From NCBI RefSeq assembly GCF_046254905.1, contig NZ_CP158016.1, positions 2,852,001 through 2,916,000 on the forward strand: 64,000 nt of DNA, written 5' to 3'. The notes under the pieces are model-generated. The model searched no databases and was not told the origin of the DNA. It saw only the letters and a list, made by a program, of their open reading frames with translations. The stretch comes from Pseudaeromonas aegiceratis (GTDB taxonomy: Bacteria; Pseudomonadota; Gammaproteobacteria; Enterobacterales; Aeromonadaceae). Below, piece after piece: positions 8,841 to 17,603 of this stretch. How positions within the stretch are numbered: the first letter of the stretch is position 1; every line of letters begins with the position of its first letter. The position numbers and the translations under genes are program-made.

Positions 8841-8889
8841 TTGGCCTACTCGGCCAACTTGTTGGCGCAATCAGCTAATTGCATATCTT
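8841..8889 (+). promoter_or_regulatory. Possible promoter and operator of the alpha-amylase gene
   Basis: A candidate -35 TTGGCG (8862-8867) and -10 TATCTT (8884-8889) are separated by 16 bp. Directly upstream is a perfect inverted repeat, TTGGCC-N5-GGCCAA (8841-8857), well placed for an activator such as the neighbouring AraC-type protein. Assignment is by eye only. Confidence 0.4.
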
Positions 8890-8939
8890 TACCAAACTTT
8901 ATGATTGGCCCGTCTAGGACAACCAATGATGGTAAATAT

Positions 8940-11591
8940 ATGGATAAAAACCGAAATCTCCGGCTCACCACCCTGGCCACCGCGCTGATTATCGCCCTTT
9001 CCGGCTGTCACGACGGCAAGGATACCCAGGTAGTCGATGACAATGCCCCCAGCGTGGCCTCGCCGGACTGGCGCGATCAGGTAATTTATTTCCTGATGAT
9101 CGACCGCTTCAACGACGGTGACCCCAGCAACAACGATCAGGGTGCCAACGAATACGACCCCACCAGCGATGCCAAGTTCAGCGGCGGCGACCTCGCCGGG
9201 GTGGCGCAGAAGCTGGACTACATCCAGGGGCTGGGCGCCAGCGCCGTGTGGATCACCCCGCCGGTGGCCAACCAGTGGTGGGATCCGGCACAGAACTACG
9301 GCGGTTACCACGGCTACTGGGCCCGGGATCTGCAACAGGTCGACGAGCACTTCGGCGATCTGGCCAGCTATCGGGCCCTGGCCGATGCCCTGCACGACAA
9401 GGGCATGTACCTGATCCAGGACATAGTGGTAAACCACCTGGGCAACTTCTTCACCTACAGCGGCAGCTATGATCCGGCTCAGCCCTGCACCGGCTTCGAG
9501 CTGATCCCCGGCGCCCTGGCCGCCGGCCAGAGTCTGCCGGCGCCGCTCAATCAGAATGACTGCAACAAGGCCGCCGATTATGCCGCCGCCATCTACCACT
9601 GGACGCCGGCCATCAGCGATCACAACGTGGAAGAGCAGGAGCTGACCTACCAGCTGTCGGATCTGGATGACCTCAACACCGACACCCCGGCGGTGCGGGA
9701 CTACCTCAAGCAGAGCTACCGCTACTGGATCGACAAGGTGGGGGTGGACGCCTTCCGGTTGGACACGGTGAAGTACGTGGATCACGACTTCTATAACGAC
9801 TTCTTCCACGCCGATGACGGCATCTTCGCCGACGCCGCCCAGCGCGGGCGTGACGACTTCCTCACCCTGGGGGAGATCTTTGAGACCTCCAGCCCCTACC
9901 AGACCGACGGGGAGGCGAAGCTACTGGCCTACCTGGGTACCCAGGACAAGCCCGAGCTGACCTCCTTGCTCAACTTCCCGCTGCAGGCCACCATGAACCG
10001 GGTGTTCGCCGGCGGCCAACCCACCGCTCAGCTGGGCTACCGGCTGCGCAAGATGATGGCGCTGTACCCGGATCCCTATCGGTTGGGTAACTTCGTGGAC
10101 AACCACGACATGGCCCGCCTGCTCTCCCAGGCCAGCACCCAGGACGTCAAGCAGGCCTTATTCACCCTGTTGACCCTGCCGGGCATTCCGGTGATCTACC
10201 AGGGCACAGAGCAGGGCTTCGCCGGCTACCGGGATGCCATGTTCGACGGCGGCTACCGGGAAGACGGGCAACAGCTGGACTCCTTCAATCCGGACTCCGA
10301 CATGTACCGCTTCCTGCAGGGGCTCACCCGCCTGCGCCAGGAGCACAAGGTGCTCTCCCGCGGCGATCTGCAGATCCTGGCCGAGGACAGCACGGGGGCC
10401 GGCGTCTTCGCCTACAGCCGCACCCTGGGCGAGGAGGAGGCCATGGTGATCCTGAACACCGGCGATACCCCCATGCTGCTCAACCAGATGGCCACCGGCG
10501 CCGCTGCCGGCACCCGCTTCAGCCTGCTGGACAGCCTGAATGACGGTGAGCTGGCCGACGACCTGGTCACCGACGACGAGGGGCGCCTGACCCTGGCCCT
10601 GCCCGCCAAGTCCGCCCTGCTGCTCAAGGCCGACGGCAGCGACACCCCCCAGGCCGGTGATGCCAGCCTGAGCCTGACCACGGCGCTGGCCGATGCGGTG
10701 CTCGCCACGGATCTGCCCATCATGGGTACCGGCACCCCGGGGCACCCGCTGCAACTGGTGGTGGACGGCAACCTGGGCACAGCCCAGACGGTCACAGTGG
10801 ATGACGCCGGCCAGTGGCAAGGCAGCCTCAGCGTGCGTCACTTTGCCATCGGCGAGCTGGCCCACCGCTTCGCCCTGTATGACAGCCAAAGCGGCGCCAG
10901 CCTGGCGGACATCGCCTTCTGGAGCGATCTGAGCTACCCGGACACCCCCAGCCTGGAGCTGGATGACAGCGGAGACGCCAGCGAAGGATCCGGCGGCCCC
11001 CTGGGCAGCTACAGCCTGCCTACGGACGCCAGCTTCGACAAACAGAACAGCCAACTGGCCGTGGAGTCGGCCCGGGTCTACCAGGCCGGCAGCAATGTGC
11101 GCCTAAGCCTGACCATGGCCAACCTCACCGACACCTGGGCCCCCACCAACGGCTTCGATCACGTAGGCTTTAGCCTCTTCATCCACCTGCCGGAGCAGGG
11201 TGAGGGTGCCAGCCTGCTGCCCAAGCTCAACGCCAGCATGCCTGATGGCAGCGACTGGCAGCGGCAGGTGGTGGCCTTCGGTTGGCAGAACAGCCTGTAT
11301 GGCAGCGACGGGGCCAGCGCCAGCGGCTTCGGTACCCCGCTGACCCCGGCCCCCACCATCCAGGTGGACAAGGACAGCCGCACCATCAGCTTCGACTTCC
11401 CCAGCCAATCCCTGGGACGACCCGACAGCCTGGACGGCATCCAGTTCTACGTCACCACCTGGGATCTGGACGGCCTCTCCAGCAGCTATCGCCCGCTGCA
11501 GGCCGAGGCCGGCAGTTGGAACTTCAGCGGCGGCGACGCCAGCGAGCCGCTGATCTGGGACGAGCTGCCCCTGCTGACCCTGAGTGAATAA
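8940..11591 (+). CDS. Secreted GH13 alpha-amylase lipoprotein
   Basis: Glycoside hydrolase family 13 enzyme of 883 residues, predicted to cut alpha-1,4-glucans outside the inner membrane. The N-terminus is a lipoprotein signal with lipobox LSGC and modified cysteine at residue 23. The four GH13 regions are present: DIVVNH (161-166), GVDAFRLD with nucleophile D275, LGEIFE with acid/base E312, and FVDNHD with D390. After the barrel and the beta-sandwich domain there is a C-terminal part (about 680-883) resembling the glucodextranase-type C-terminal domain, with the hallmark LTDTWAPTNGFDHVGFSLFIHLP region. The ATG at 8940 was chosen because it gives a proper lipoprotein signal; the frame is open 33 codons further upstream. 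The divergence from typical MalS or periplasmic amylases leaves the exact specificity open. Confidence 0.92.
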   Translation: MDKNRNLRLTTLATALIIALSGCHDGKDTQVVDDNAPSVASPDWRDQVIYFLMIDRFNDGDPSNNDQGANEYDPTSDAKFSGGDLAGVAQKLDYIQGLGASAVWITPPVANQWWDPAQNYGGYHGYWARDLQQVDEHFGDLASYRALADALHDKGMYLIQDIVVNHLGNFFTYSGSYDPAQPCTGFELIPGALAAGQSLPAPLNQNDCNKAADYAAAIYHWTPAISDHNVEEQELTYQLSDLDDLNTDTPAVRDYLKQSYRYWIDKVGVDAFRLDTVKYVDHDFYNDFFHADDGIFADAAQRGRDDFLTLGEIFETSSPYQTDGEAKLLAYLGTQDKPELTSLLNFPLQATMNRVFAGGQPTAQLGYRLRKMMALYPDPYRLGNFVDNHDMARLLSQASTQDVKQALFTLLTLPGIPVIYQGTEQGFAGYRDAMFDGGYREDGQQLDSFNPDSDMYRFLQGLTRLRQEHKVLSRGDLQILAEDSTGAGVFAYSRTLGEEEAMVILNTGDTPMLLNQMATGAAAGTRFSLLDSLNDGELADDLVTDDEGRLTLALPAKSALLLKADGSDTPQAGDASLSLTTALADAVLATDLPIMGTGTPGHPLQLVVDGNLGTAQTVTVDDAGQWQGSLSVRHFAIGELAHRFALYDSQSGASLADIAFWSDLSYPDTPSLELDDSGDASEGSGGPLGSYSLPTDASFDKQNSQLAVESARVYQAGSNVRLSLTMANLTDTWAPTNGFDHVGFSLFIHLPEQGEGASLLPKLNASMPDGSDWQRQVVAFGWQNSLYGSDGASASGFGTPLTPAPTIQVDKDSRTISFDFPSQSLGRPDSLDGIQFYVTTWDLDGLSSSYRPLQAEAGSWNFSGGDASEPLIWDELPLLTLSE

Positions 11592-11614
11592 GCCTAGCTG
11601 AGGACGCAAAGACC

Positions 11615-11644
11615 AACCGGCGCCGCTATGGCGCCGGTTTTTTT
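11615..11644 (+). terminator. Rho-independent terminator of the amylase gene
   Basis: Stem AACCGGCGCC/GGCGCCGGTT (11615-11624 and 11630-11639) with a 5-base loop and a following T-run. The core ACCGGCGCC recurs in the pomB terminator 120 bp downstream. Confidence 0.88.
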
Positions 11645-11733
11645 ATGCCAGGCAATTGTGGCTGTGCCCCTTGCCCGGCCCAGAGAAGGGCGGCGATGTC
11701 GCCGCGTACCGACCGCGACCCGACAAAGGCACA

Positions 11734-11760
11734 AATAAAAACCGGCGCCTGGGCGCCGGT
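11734..11760 (-). terminator. Rho-independent terminator of pomAB
   Basis: Stem ACCGGCGC/GCGCCGGT (11741-11748 and 11753-11760, loop CTGG), followed on the minus strand by a T-rich stretch from the A-run at 11734-11740. It lies 23 bases after the pomB stop. Confidence 0.82.
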
Positions 11761-11783
11761 TGGGAGGGGCGAGTGACGGGGGA

Positions 11784-12716
11784 TTAAGGCCCGTTGCCCG
11801 CCTCGATGGGCTGGGAATACTTGGGCTTGCCCTGGGCCACGGTGATCTCCACCCGACGGTTCTGCCGACGGTTGGCCACTGTGTTGTTGGGCACCCTGGG
11901 CTGGGTATCCGCCAGCCCCTGGACGATCAGCCGATTGTGATCGAAATCCGGCACCGTCAGCATCTGGTTGGCCACCGCCAGGGCCCGCTGCACCGACAGA
12001 TCCCAGTTGTTCTGGAACATCTCGTTGTGCACCATGCCGCTGTCGGTATGACCGGAGACGGTGATCTCGCCGGGCACGTCCTTGAGCAGGGTGGCGATCT
12101 TGCGCACCACGGGCCAGAACTTGGGCTGCAGGAAGGCGGAGCCGGCGGGGAAGGAGGCATTCTCCTTGATGCGGATCACCAGCTGTTGCCCCAGGGCCTC
12201 CACCTCGATGGAACCGTCGCTCACCTGTTCGTTGAGCTGATCCACCATCATCTTGGCCGCCTCTTTCATCATCTGGGCCTGGCTGTCACTGTCGGCGGCG
12301 GCGTCGGCACTGGAGTCCGTCTCCTGGGTCGCCTTGCTCTGGCCGCCACTCTCCTGACCCGCCTCCTTCTGCTGACCACCGGCCTTGTCCTGCTCGCCCG
12401 GCTGGAACTCCAGCTCGGTCTGAGTCAGCTCCGAAGTCTGCTGCATCATGGTGTCGATGGGGGTCGGCTCAGGACGGCCGGGGCGAAACTCCAGCGCGAT
12501 GACGGAGGTGCCCTTGGGAATGTCTTTCACCTCCAGCACATTCTGCACGCCGAAGGCATTGAGCATGGACCCCGCCACCTGCTTGTACTTGAGCACGTCC
12601 ATCTCGGAGAAGGAGAGCAACAACACGAAGAAGCACATCAGCAGGGTCATCAGGTCGGCAAAGGTGCCCATGTAGGCCGGCAGGCCGGGGGGCGGGCAGT
12701 TGCACTTGTTGGCCAT
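11784..12716 (-). CDS. pomB: Sodium-driven flagellar stator protein PomB
   Basis: Stator subunit that anchors to peptidoglycan and, with PomA, conducts ions to turn the flagellum. The 310-residue protein begins with a Cys-containing cytoplasmic tip (KCNCPPPGLP) followed by one transmembrane helix with the ion-binding aspartate D21 in GTFADLMTLLMCFFVLL. A low-complexity, Gln/Ser-rich linker (about 100-160) leads to an OmpA-like peptidoglycan-binding domain with TVSGHTDSG and NWDLSVQRALAVANQML. The N-terminus and the phrase IPKGTSVIALEFRPG are typical of Vibrio PomB rather than proton-type MotB, hence the Na+ assignment. It lies 9 bases after pomA in one operon. Confidence 0.93.
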   Translation of the reverse strand: MANKCNCPPPGLPAYMGTFADLMTLLMCFFVLLLSFSEMDVLKYKQVAGSMLNAFGVQNVLEVKDIPKGTSVIALEFRPGRPEPTPIDTMMQQTSELTQTELEFQPGEQDKAGGQQKEAGQESGGQSKATQETDSSADAAADSDSQAQMMKEAAKMMVDQLNEQVSDGSIEVEALGQQLVIRIKENASFPAGSAFLQPKFWPVVRKIATLLKDVPGEITVSGHTDSGMVHNEMFQNNWDLSVQRALAVANQMLTVPDFDHNRLIVQGLADTQPRVPNNTVANRRQNRRVEITVAQGKPKYSQPIEAGNGP

Positions 12717-12725
12717 AGCCGCTCC

Positions 12726-13484
12726 TTACTCGGTGCCGGTCTGGCGCTTGGACTCAGCCAGGTAGTTTTTCAACATGGCCTCGATGACCCGCGGGTTCTG
12801 GCCGTCCTGGATCCCCAGGATGGCGTCCAGGATCAGGGCTCGGTTAAGGGCCTCCTCCCCACTGCGCAGCTCCAGCTTGTCCGCCACCGGAATGAGGAAC
12901 ATGTTGGCCATGATGGCGCCGTAGAGGGTGGTCAACAAGGCCACCGCCATGGCCGGGCCGATGGACTTGGGATCGTCCATGTTGGAGAGCATGGCCACCA
13001 GCCCCACCAGGGTACCGATCATCCCCATGGCCGGGCCCAAATCGGCCAGGGCACGAAACACCTTGATGGCGCTGGTATGCCGCGCCTCGGTCAGGTCGAT
13101 GTCCTTCTCCAGCACGGAGCGCACCACCTCGGCATCGTGACCATCCACCAGCATGTCGATGCCCTTCTTCATGAAGGTGTTGGGAATTTCAGCCGCCTCC
13201 AACGCCAAAAAGCCGCCCTTGCGCGCCGCATCCGCCAGCTCCACCGCCTTGATGATGAGATCCTCGGGCTTCTCCGTCTTGAACATGAAGGCCTTCATCA
13301 CCACCTTAAGGGCGCCAAAAAACTGGCCGATGTTGAATTTCACCATGGCGATGAAGATGGCACCCACCACGGTAATCAAGATGGAGGGCACGTCCACGAA
13401 CATGGAGAGAGAGCCGCCCAGTACCATGGCCCAAATCACCACCCCGAAGCCTATCACCAAACCGATCAGCGTTGCTAAATCCAC
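12726..13484 (-). CDS. pomA: Sodium-driven flagellar stator protein PomA
   Basis: Inner-membrane MotA/TolQ/ExbB family protein of 252 residues with four membrane segments, the partner of PomB in the stator. Recognised from the start MDLATLIGLVIGFGVVIWAM, the cytoplasmic loop with motor-contact charges, and the late paired helices around DLGPAMGMIGTLVGLVAML (segment 3) and AMAVALLTTLYGAIMANMF (segment 4). It is the first gene of pomAB and diverges from xseB with about 240 bp between them. No sigma28 or sigma54 flagellar promoter could be assigned with confidence in that gap. Confidence 0.95.
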   Translation of the reverse strand: MDLATLIGLVIGFGVVIWAMVLGGSLSMFVDVPSILITVVGAIFIAMVKFNIGQFFGALKVVMKAFMFKTEKPEDLIIKAVELADAARKGGFLALEAAEIPNTFMKKGIDMLVDGHDAEVVRSVLEKDIDLTEARHTSAIKVFRALADLGPAMGMIGTLVGLVAMLSNMDDPKSIGPAMAVALLTTLYGAIMANMFLIPVADKLELRSGEEALNRALILDAILGIQDGQNPRVIEAMLKNYLAESKRQTGTE

Positions 13485-13728
13485 ATTGCGCTCCTACTGC
13501 TTGCCATCTGCCCATCCCTGTCAGAACGGTTGGCCGCCTTCATCGTCTGGCCGGATTCTCCCCGATCGGCTCGGCACAGGCAACCGAGGACGGCCTTCTT
13601 ACATATCGGCTCATTTGACAATACTTTAGCCTGACACCGAAGTTTATCGCCCGTTGGCGATCCTCCTCCCCCATTTCGGGCAGAGAGTGTTAAGATGACG
13701 CCATTTTTTACACCAGTCGGAGTCAAGC

Positions 13729-13968
13729 ATGGCCGCCCGCAAAGCCCCCGCCCCCAGTTTCGACCAAACCATGCAGGATCTGGAGCAGATAGTGCAGCAG
13801 TTGGAGCAAGGCGAGTTGCCCTTGGAAGAGGCCATCAAGCAGTTTGAGCAGGGCATCGCCCTGGTGCACAGCGGCCAGCAGGCCCTGGCCCAGGCGGAGC
13901 AGAAGGTGCAAATACTGCTGGACGGCCAGCAACTGGCCCCCTTCACCCCGGAAGCAGGAGAGGAATAA
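13729..13968 (+). CDS. xseB: Exodeoxyribonuclease VII small subunit
   Basis: Small subunit (79 residues) of exonuclease VII, which degrades single-stranded DNA into short acid-soluble oligonucleotides together with XseA. Recognised from SFDQTMQDLEQIVQQLEQGELPLEEAIKQFE and IALVHSGQQALAQAEQKV, a two-helix coiled coil typical of the family. It is first in the conserved xseB-ispA-dxs operon, and its stop codon directly abuts the GTG start of ispA. xseA is not in this window. Confidence 0.95.
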   Translation: MAARKAPAPSFDQTMQDLEQIVQQLEQGELPLEEAIKQFEQGIALVHSGQQALAQAEQKVQILLDGQQLAPFTPEAGEE

Positions 13969-14859
13969 GTGGTACTGGATGCCTTCTCACAACACTATCG
14001 GCAACGGGTCGATGGCCAGCTGCAAGCCCAGCTGAATGCCTTGCCCGAGCTGGCGCCGCGCCTCAAGGCGGCCATGTCCCACGGCCTGCTGCTGGGCGGG
14101 AAGCGGGTGCGCCCCTTCCTGGTCTATGCGGTGGGCCGCATGCTGGGCATCGCCGACGAGGTGCTGGATGCGCCGGCCGCCGCCATCGAGTGCATCCACG
14201 CCTATTCCCTGATCCATGATGACCTGCCGGCCATGGACGACGACGATCTGCGCCGCGGTCACCCGACGGTGCACAAGGCCTTCGACGAGGCCAGCGCCGT
14301 GCTGGCCGGCGATGCCCTGCAGACCCTGGCCTTCAGCCTGCTCACCGACGGCCCCATGTCGGGCATCACGCCAGCCCAACGCTTGGCGATGGTCTCCGCC
14401 CTGGCCAAGGCCTCCGGCTACCTGGGGATGTGCGGTGGCCAGGCCCTGGATCTGGCGGCCGAAGGCCAACGGGTGCCCCTGGCACAGCTGGAGCAGATCC
14501 ACCGCCACAAGACGGGGGCCCTGATCGAATGCGCGGTGACCCTGGGCGCCTTGTGCCAGGCCGAGATGACGCCGGCCACCCTGATGGCCCTGCAACGCTA
14601 TGCCAGTGCCATCGGCCTGGCGTTCCAGGTGCAGGATGACATACTGGATATCGTCGGCGACACCCAGACCCTGGGCAAACCCCAGGGCTCCGATCTGGCG
14701 CTGGACAAGAGCACCTACCCCAGCCTGCTGGGACTGGAGGCCGCCCAGGCCCTGGCTCGCCAGCTCCACGACCAGGCCCTCAGCGCCCTGGCGGAGCTGC
14801 CCTACGACACCCACATTCTGCACGCGTTCGCCGACTATATTGTCGAACGAAACCACTGA
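13969..14859 (+). CDS. ispA: Farnesyl diphosphate synthase
   Basis: Condenses dimethylallyl/geranyl diphosphate with isopentenyl diphosphate to give farnesyl diphosphate for ubiquinone and undecaprenyl synthesis. The 296 residues carry the first aspartate-rich motif DDLPAMD (84-90), the second DDILD (223-227) and the GGKRVRPFL segment near 43-51. The GTG start follows the xseB stop with no gap, and xseB's 3' end supplies the purine-rich ribosome site (AGGAGAGGAA). It belongs to the xseB-ispA-dxs operon, which groups early and late isoprenoid steps. Confidence 0.95.
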   Translation: MVLDAFSQHYRQRVDGQLQAQLNALPELAPRLKAAMSHGLLLGGKRVRPFLVYAVGRMLGIADEVLDAPAAAIECIHAYSLIHDDLPAMDDDDLRRGHPTVHKAFDEASAVLAGDALQTLAFSLLTDGPMSGITPAQRLAMVSALAKASGYLGMCGGQALDLAAEGQRVPLAQLEQIHRHKTGALIECAVTLGALCQAEMTPATLMALQRYASAIGLAFQVQDDILDIVGDTQTLGKPQGSDLALDKSTYPSLLGLEAAQALARQLHDQALSALAELPYDTHILHAFADYIVERNH

Positions 14860-14876
14860 TGATAATGACAAGATCC

Positions 14877-16754
14877 ATGAGCCTCGATATCGCCAATTAC
14901 CCGACGCTGGGCCTGGCCAACACCCCGGACGAGCTGCGGCTATTGCCGGCTGACCGCCTGGAGACCTTGAGCGAGGAGCTGCGCCGCTACCTGCTGGCGT
15001 CGGTCAGCAAAAGCAGCGGCCACCTGGCCTCCGGCCTGGGGGTGGTGGAGCTGACCATAGCCCTGCACTATGTCTATGACACCCCCTTCGATCGCCTGAT
15101 CTGGGACGTGGGCCACCAGGCCTATCCCCACAAGATACTGACCGGCCGGCGCGACCGCCTGCACACCATACGGCAGAAGGATGGCCTGCACCCCTTCCCC
15201 TGGCGGGAAGAGAGTGAATTCGACCCCCTGAGCGTGGGCCACTCCAGCACCTCCATCGGCGCGGCCCTGGGCATGGCCATCGCCGCCCGCCGCGAAGGCC
15301 AGGGCCGCAAGGTGGTGGCGGTGATCGGCGACGGCGCCCTCACCGCCGGCATGGCCTTCGAGGCCCTGAACCATGCCGGGGATCTGCACGAGGATCTGCT
15401 GGTGGTGCTCAACGACAACGAGATGTCCATCTCCGAGAACGTGGGTGCCCTCAACAACCACCTGGCCCGCTGGCTCTCCGGCTCCCTGTACAGCAGCCTG
15501 CGGGAAGGGGGCAAGAAGGTGCTCTCCGGCCTGCCACCGGTCAAGGAGCTGGCCCGGCGGGCCGAGGAACACCTCAAGGGCATGGTGATCCCCGGCACCC
15601 TGTTCGAAGAGTTCGGCTTCAACTACATAGGCCCGGTGGACGGCCACGATCTGCCGACCCTGATCGACACCCTGAAGAACATGCGCCAGCTCAAGGGCCC
15701 TCAGCTGCTGCATGTGATGACCAAGAAGGGCAAGGGCTACGCCCCGGCAGAGAAAGACCCCATCGGCTACCACGGCGTGCCCAAGTTCAACCCGCAGGAG
15801 GCCCACCTGCCGACCCCGCAGGGCGGCCATCCCAGCTTCTCCGCCATCTTCGGCCAATGGCTGTGCGACATGGCCTCTGCCGATCCGCGCCTCATCGCCA
15901 TCACCCCGGCCATGCGGGAGGGCTCCGGCATGGTGGCCTTCTCCCAGCGCTACCCAGACCGCTACTTCGATGTCGCCATCGCCGAACAGCACGCGGTGAC
16001 CCTGGCCGCCGGTCTGGCCATCCAGGGGCAGAAGCCGGTGGTGGCCATCTATTCGAGCTTCATGCAACGGGCCTATGACCAGATAGTCCACGACGTGGCG
16101 CTGCAGAACCTGCCGGTGCTGTTCGCCATCGACCGGGCCGGCATCGTCGGCGCCGACGGTCCCACCCACCAGGGGGCCTTTGACCTAAGCTTCCTGCGCC
16201 CCTTGCCCAACATGGTGATCATGACCCCCTCGGACGAGGACGAGTGCCGCCAGATGCTCTACACCGGCTTCCAGCATCCTGGCCCGGCGGCGGTGCGCTA
16301 TCCCCGGGGCCATGCCGGCGGCACTGTGCCCCAGCAGACCATGACCGCTCTGCCCATCGGCCAGGCACGTCAGCTGCGGCGGGGCCACAGTGGCCTGGCG
16401 ATCCTGGCCTTCGGCACCCTGCTGCAACAGGCCAAGCCGGTGGCCGAGGCGCTGGATGCCACCCTGCTGGACATGCGCTTCGTCAAGCCGCTGGATACCG
16501 AGTTGCTCACCGAGCTGCTCGGCACCCATGATCAGTGGGTGACGCTGGAAGAGAATGCCCTGATGGGCGGTGCCGGTTCGGCGGTCAACGAATGGCTGAT
16601 GACCCAGCGCCAGCGCCCGGCGGTGCTGAACCTGGGGCTGCCGGATCGCTTCATCGAGCAGGGCACCCAGCAGGAGATACTGCAGCTGCTGGGGCTGGAC
16701 ACGCCGGGGATAGAGCGCCAGATCCGTCAGTGGCAAGCCGAGCTGGACGCCTGA
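14877..16754 (+). CDS. dxs: 1-deoxy-D-xylulose-5-phosphate synthase
   Basis: Thiamine-diphosphate enzyme joining pyruvate and glyceraldehyde 3-phosphate, the first step of the MEP isoprenoid pathway. The 625 residues show the transketolase-like order: GHQAYPHKILTGRR near the start, the cofactor motif GDGALTAGMAFEALN with LNDNEMSIS, the pyrimidine-binding half with FDVAIAEQHAVTLAAGLA, and a C-terminal transketolase domain with VTLEENALMGGAGSAV. Start 14877 matches the usual N-terminus (MSLDIANYPTL); two upstream in-frame ATGs at 14859 and 14865 are possible but have no better ribosome site. It is last in xseB-ispA-dxs, followed by a terminator. Confidence 0.95.
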   Translation: MSLDIANYPTLGLANTPDELRLLPADRLETLSEELRRYLLASVSKSSGHLASGLGVVELTIALHYVYDTPFDRLIWDVGHQAYPHKILTGRRDRLHTIRQKDGLHPFPWREESEFDPLSVGHSSTSIGAALGMAIAARREGQGRKVVAVIGDGALTAGMAFEALNHAGDLHEDLLVVLNDNEMSISENVGALNNHLARWLSGSLYSSLREGGKKVLSGLPPVKELARRAEEHLKGMVIPGTLFEEFGFNYIGPVDGHDLPTLIDTLKNMRQLKGPQLLHVMTKKGKGYAPAEKDPIGYHGVPKFNPQEAHLPTPQGGHPSFSAIFGQWLCDMASADPRLIAITPAMREGSGMVAFSQRYPDRYFDVAIAEQHAVTLAAGLAIQGQKPVVAIYSSFMQRAYDQIVHDVALQNLPVLFAIDRAGIVGADGPTHQGAFDLSFLRPLPNMVIMTPSDEDECRQMLYTGFQHPGPAAVRYPRGHAGGTVPQQTMTALPIGQARQLRRGHSGLAILAFGTLLQQAKPVAEALDATLLDMRFVKPLDTELLTELLGTHDQWVTLEENALMGGAGSAVNEWLMTQRQRPAVLNLGLPDRFIEQGTQQEILQLLGLDTPGIERQIRQWQAELDA

Positions 16755-16774
16755 CGGCGTTACCCCATAGGAAC

Positions 16775-16799
16775 AAAGGCGCCCGAGGGCGCCTTTGTC
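16775..16799 (+). terminator. Rho-independent terminator after dxs
   Basis: Perfect stem AAAGGCGCCC/GGGCGCCTTT (16775-16784 and 16787-16796, tight GA loop), 20 bases after the dxs stop. Confidence 0.75.
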
Positions 16800-16824
16800 G
16801 TTGCGGGGGCCTGGCCCCCGAGCG

Positions 16825-17073
16825 TCATCTTGGCCTGGGCCATCTGTGCCGCTGACGGGTGCGACACACCAGCCGCAGTGATTCGCGCTGCTTGAGTTCC
16901 AACGCCCGCCCCAGACCATCCTCATCCAGCCCCACATCCCGCAGCAAGTGGGGCGAGGCATGGCGCATGGCGGCCTGGGCGGCACGCAGATCGGCGCGCA
17001 GGCGGGATTGTTCCAGGGCCAGGTCGGCCTTGACACACAACAGGGCCAGATTCATCAAGAGGGATCGACGCAT
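16825..17073 (-). CDS. Small DUF1127-like protein
   Basis: An 82-residue basic, helical protein. The phrase SPHLLRDVGLDEDGLGRALE resembles the DUF1127 (YjiS-like) signature, in which a short helix is followed by LLRDIGLSR-type residues. DUF1127 proteins in alphaproteobacteria have been linked to RNA metabolism and phosphate uptake, but the function here is unknown. The ATG at 17073 has TAGGAGA about 9 bases upstream; an internal ATG at 17055 is possible. It lies downstream of a 26-codon gene on the same strand, and both fit one small transcript. The frame is high-GC, where random frames stay open, so confidence is moderate. Confidence 0.55.
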   Translation of the reverse strand: MRRSLLMNLALLCVKADLALEQSRLRADLRAAQAAMRHASPHLLRDVGLDEDGLGRALELKQRESLRLVCRTRQRHRWPRPR

Positions 17074-17165
17074 GGGAACAGTCTCCTAACAGGGGTTGGA
17101 GACCGCGGGCGGAGCCGAAAGGGGGATCCCACTGGCCGCGCTGTACCGCGGCCTGGGATAAAGGA

Positions 17166-17246
17166 TCAGGCAGCGGATCGTTGGGCGATACCGGTATTGG
17201 CGGAGGGCGCATGGCTGACGGACATCAGATGCCGAATCTGTTTCAT
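17166..17246 (-). CDS. 26-residue small protein with strong ribosome site
   Basis: A short frame encoding MKQIRHLMSVSHAPSANTGI then AQRSAA. The ATG at 17246 is preceded by a near-perfect Shine-Dalgarno, TAAGGAGG, at 5 bases' spacing, which is much better than chance in this region. It stands about 90 bases upstream of the DUF1127-like gene on the same strand and could be its leader peptide or a member of the same small-protein family. No function recognised. Confidence 0.4.
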   Translation of the reverse strand: MKQIRHLMSVSHAPSANTGIAQRSAA

Positions 17247-17603
17247 GCTTGCCTCCTTACCCTTTTAACCGCGTCGATCCTGACTGCCCAGGCAGTATGC
17301 CCAATTCCCAACAGCGTGACAATGCGGTCATTTGCTGACTAATGAGCATTTCACAGGCATTTTTAGCCACCAGTTCAGCAGCTACAACTAATAAAATCGC
17401 ACAGCCTCAGCAGAATAACCCAGGCCTAACGAGCGGCTGACTGGCCAGTCGCAGGATCCGCCAATGCGGCCCCAACGGCCCCCGGAGCAAAAAAGTTTTT
17501 CCTGCCACCCAACCCCGTAAAAACCGAGTCAACCGGCGACACATAACTTACAAATCTTTAAGATACGTAGGCATATGCCAGTTTGTGGAGCCCCAGCGAC
17601 ACC
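17247..17603. other. Intergenic region, no gene seen
   Basis: Divergent gap between the small minus-strand genes and the GGDEF gene. It is somewhat AT-richer than its surroundings between 17310 and 17400. No terminator, operator or RNA gene was recognised, though promoters for both sides should lie here. Confidence 0.5.

Noticed and set aside
11760..13478. Long plus-strand frame covering pomA and pomB
   Set aside because: It is antisense to two well-supported stator genes and has low-complexity His/Leu/Gly composition.
13611..13650. Perfect TTGACA before xseB as a sigma70 promoter
   Set aside because: No -10 box lies at 16-18 bp; the nearest candidate (TTTATC) is 22 bp away, so it was not annotated.
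14940..16169. Minus-strand frame inside dxs, and similar frames opposite ribBA, ribD, accC and hsdR
   Set aside because: All lie opposite genes with full conserved motifs and show no independent ribosome sites or family features.
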